Positions 8,013 through 9,853 of a stretch of DNA of 9,853 nucleotides are shown here, piece after piece. Origin of the DNA: Deltaproteobacteria bacterium (GTDB taxonomy: Bacteria; Desulfobacterota; DSM-4660; Desulfatiglandales; Desulfatiglandaceae); NCBI GenBank assembly GCA_019307645.1, contig JAFDJF010000097.1, positions 1 to 9,853 of the forward strand, in the 5' to 3' direction. Every line of letters starts with the position of its first letter. The stretch's first letter is position 1. The notes under the pieces are model-generated. The model was given only the letters and a program-made list of their open reading frames with translations. It was not told where the DNA came from and searched no databases. Made by a program: the position numbers and the translations under genes.

Positions 8013-8181
8013 TAACCGTATTATTTAGATATTGCTAAGCAGGAAGCATAGCCTTATTATTTGGGATGGAAGCATGTTAACGGACACTGATCATTTAATG
8101 TTTTTTGTCAGTAACAGGCCGGTTTTGGCACTTTCTCATTTACAATGGCAAAGGACAGGCGTTAGAGAAAGGAGTTAAAAA
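8013..8181 (+). promoter_or_regulatory. AT-rich intergenic region, probable promoter for the downstream flavoprotein gene
   Basis: This 169-base gap is the longest non-coding stretch in the window and is more AT-rich than the genes. It contains an imperfect inverted repeat (ACTGA at 8086-8090, TCAGT at 8108-8112, 17 bases apart) and a TACAAT (8141-8146) that could be a -10 box. No convincing -35 partner is seen. A ribosome site (AAAGGAG, 8168-8174) sits seven bases before the ATG at 8182. No clear terminator for the regulator gene was found. The region's size and its place next to a LuxR-type regulator suggest a controlled promoter, but no site is assigned with certainty. Confidence 0.35.
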
Positions 8182-9840
8182 ATGAGTAAAAAGCCTGAGA
8201 AATGGGATTTGGAAGTTGATTTCATCGCTGTGGGATCCGGTTGCGGCTCAATAACATCCTCAATAGTTGCTCATGATCTGGGTAAAAAGGTCGTTGTGCT
8301 GGAAAAGGCGCCCAATTTAGGAGGTGTCTCATCATATTCAGCGGGAGAAGTCTTTCTTCCCAATAATCACAAGATGAGAGAGGCGGGAATTCCCGATTCA
8401 TCTGAAGAGGGACGGAAGTATCTGGATTTTCTTTCCGCAGGCTACAATGATCCCAAAATGCTGGGTTGCATGCTTGAGGCGGCTCCTCTGGCGCTTGAAT
8501 ACCTCGAGAAGGAAGCCGGGGTGAAATGGCGGTACATCAAGAACTTTCCGGACTACTATTATCCTGATGGGCCTGGGACGGTGTTACAGGGCCGCTACCT
8601 GGAAGTGGAAATGTTCCCGGGTCCGGAGCTGGGTGAATGGCAGGAGAAGACCTACAGAACCCAGAGTTTTCCCCCCGGCATATCCCATGTGGAGCTTTTT
8701 GGGTGGGGTGGACTTTGCGGAGTTTTGTCCTGGGATTTTGAAACCATGGCCAAAAATACAGAGGCTGACCTGCGAGGATTTGGCGCCGGCATGATGGCGT
8801 ATATGGTAAAGGCTGCAATGGTTGACCGGGGCATCCCTGCGTACCTTGAAACCGGGGTTTGTGAGCTGATTGAAGAAGATGGTGCCGTGATCGGCGTACG
8901 GGCCGAACATGAAGGAATGGATTTTTTCGTTCGCGCTCAGGACGGTGTCGTTCTGGGAATATCGGGCTATGATCACAACCTGGAGTTGGCCAGGTATTAT
9001 GAGGACCTTCCCGAATGGGAATCAACCACCATGCCCACTGTGGAGGGGGACAACATCCTCCTGGGCGGTGAAGTCGGGGCGGCTTTTGCAAGGGTGCCTG
9101 CCAACAACCTGAGTGTCTTTATGGGTGGCAATATACCCGGAGAGCTGCATCCTGATGGAAAACCCATGTATCGTGCACTAAATGAGGGGGGCTGTCCTCA
9201 CGCCATCTGGGTAAACCGGGCCGGCAACCGTTTCTGTGACGAGTCGTTTTACAAGGACTATCTGGCAAGGATCAGGAAATGGGTCGGCTTTTCCAACTCA
9301 CAGCCCAACTTTCCACCCTTTATGATTTTTGATCAGCAATTTGCAGAAAAATATCCGCTGGGGGCTTATATGCCGGGGGACAACATCCCGGAAGAGTTCG
9401 CAGCATCAGGGGAAACTCCTCGCGCGCTTGCTGAAAAGTTGGGAATTGATGGGGACAAGCTGGAAGCCACAATTGAGCGTTACAACAAATTTTGTGAGAA
9501 AGGGGTGGATGAGGACTTTAGCAAGGGCACATGCGTCTGGGCCAATATGATGTTTGGTGACCCAAGTTACAAAAATCCCAACATGGGCCCGCTTACCAAG
9601 CCACCTTACCGGGGACTTCGGCTTACACCCACAAACTCCGGTGTGAATGCCTGTGGCTTGAAGATAAACCAAAACGGGCAGGTGATGCATGTGCGTGGAA
9701 AGCCTATTAAGGGGCTGTATGCTGTGGGTAACTCTACGGCCAATGTTGATACAGGGGCAGGATATCAGAGCGGTATTGCGAACATGCGCGGTATTGCCTG
9801 GGGCTGGATTGCCGCCCGCCATGCGGCAAAGGGTTCGTGA
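8182..9840 (+). CDS. KstD/fumarate-reductase-like FAD-dependent oxidoreductase, complete
   Basis: This complete 552-aa FAD_binding_2 flavoprotein is a paralog of the one at 1-1661. They agree at about two-thirds of positions by eye, nearly without gaps. The FAD loop is VGSGCGSITSS (residues 17 onward), with Ser where a GxGxxG motif has its last Gly. VVVLEK and GGVSSYSAGEVFLPNN follow. FPDYYYP (122-128) sits where KstD has an active-site Tyr. A central block, WVNRAGNRFCDESFYKDYLA, and PPFMIFDQ are shared with the first paralog. The C-terminal motif is GAGYQSGIANMRGIAWGW with Tyr528, replacing the Y-x-G-x-G of true KstD enzymes. There is no signal peptide or heme domain, so it is not a periplasmic fumarate reductase; electrons probably go to a cytoplasmic acceptor. 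The start is supported by AAAGGAG at 8168-8174. Like its paralog it probably introduces or removes a double bond next to a carbonyl in a ring substrate. Family is certain; substrate is unknown. Confidence 0.94.
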   Translation: MSKKPEKWDLEVDFIAVGSGCGSITSSIVAHDLGKKVVVLEKAPNLGGVSSYSAGEVFLPNNHKMREAGIPDSSEEGRKYLDFLSAGYNDPKMLGCMLEAAPLALEYLEKEAGVKWRYIKNFPDYYYPDGPGTVLQGRYLEVEMFPGPELGEWQEKTYRTQSFPPGISHVELFGWGGLCGVLSWDFETMAKNTEADLRGFGAGMMAYMVKAAMVDRGIPAYLETGVCELIEEDGAVIGVRAEHEGMDFFVRAQDGVVLGISGYDHNLELARYYEDLPEWESTTMPTVEGDNILLGGEVGAAFARVPANNLSVFMGGNIPGELHPDGKPMYRALNEGGCPHAIWVNRAGNRFCDESFYKDYLARIRKWVGFSNSQPNFPPFMIFDQQFAEKYPLGAYMPGDNIPEEFAASGETPRALAEKLGIDGDKLEATIERYNKFCEKGVDEDFSKGTCVWANMMFGDPSYKNPNMGPLTKPPYRGLRLTPTNSGVNACGLKINQNGQVMHVRGKPIKGLYAVGNSTANVDTGAGYQSGIANMRGIAWGWIAARHAAKGS

Positions 9841-9853
9841 TCTGAAAATGGTA

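Noticed and set aside
8126..8145. Sigma-54 promoter suggested by TGGCAC at 8126-8131
   Set aside because: The GC of the -12 element is absent at the required distance (TT is there instead), so the core rule is broken.
8119..8146. Sigma-70 promoter with TACAAT (8141-8146) as -10 box
   Set aside because: The -10 box is fair, but no hexamer at 16-18 bases upstream resembles TTGACA. Not strong enough to call as a defined promoter.
8537..9091. Antisense open frame of 184 codons opposite the last flavoprotein
   Set aside because: Its product is low-complexity (Pro, Arg and His rich), has no domain or ribosome site, and overlaps conserved sense coding sequence.

Overview
The window is an all-forward-strand metabolic cluster from a bacterium. 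It is most likely an anaerobic Desulfobacterota-type organism (Desulfobacteraceae or Desulfatiglandales-like). This placement is inferred from three things: a PAS-PAS-LuxR regulator of a type greatly expanded in that group, a 4Fe-4S/FMN/FAD ene-reductase of anaerobic type, and several KstD/fumarate-reductase-like flavoproteins side by side. Base composition looks close to balanced. No RNA gene, insertion sequence, CRISPR array or signal peptide was seen, so every product is probably cytoplasmic.

Layout: (1) 1-1661, a FAD flavoprotein missing only about its start codon at the window edge. (2) 1662-1805, an intergenic region with three direct CTAAAGTG repeats and a GC-rich hairpin. (3) 1806-3414, a second flavoprotein gene of a different subtype, broken near 2520 by what looks like a small out-of-frame deletion. 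(4) 3427-3873, a small SRPBCC/CoxG-like protein. (5) 3897-5843, a FadH/BaiCD-like OYE-family oxidoreductase with an iron-sulfur cluster. (6) 5861-6667, a classical SDR dehydrogenase. (7) 6750-8012, a PAS-PAS-LuxR transcription regulator. (8) 8013-8181, an AT-rich gap. (9) 8182-9840, a third flavoprotein, a close paralog of the first.

Genes 2 to 5 are packed with gaps of 12 to 23 bases and strong Shine-Dalgarno sequences, so they read as one operon starting near 1806. Together they make a toolkit for redox chemistry on a cyclic or unsaturated carbonyl or acyl-CoA substrate. The KstD-like flavoproteins would introduce or remove a ring double bond next to a ketone. The OYE-type enzyme would reduce or form a conjugated enone/dienoyl bond. 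The SDR would interconvert alcohol and ketone. The SRPBCC protein could bind the hydrophobic intermediate. The set recalls the bacterial bile-acid (bai) enzymes and the OYE-type 2-naphthoyl-CoA reductases of sulfate reducers. The substrate cannot be read from the sequence, and no CoA ligase, thiolase or transporter lies in the window to narrow it down. The regulator, next to the final flavoprotein gene, is the obvious candidate for local control.
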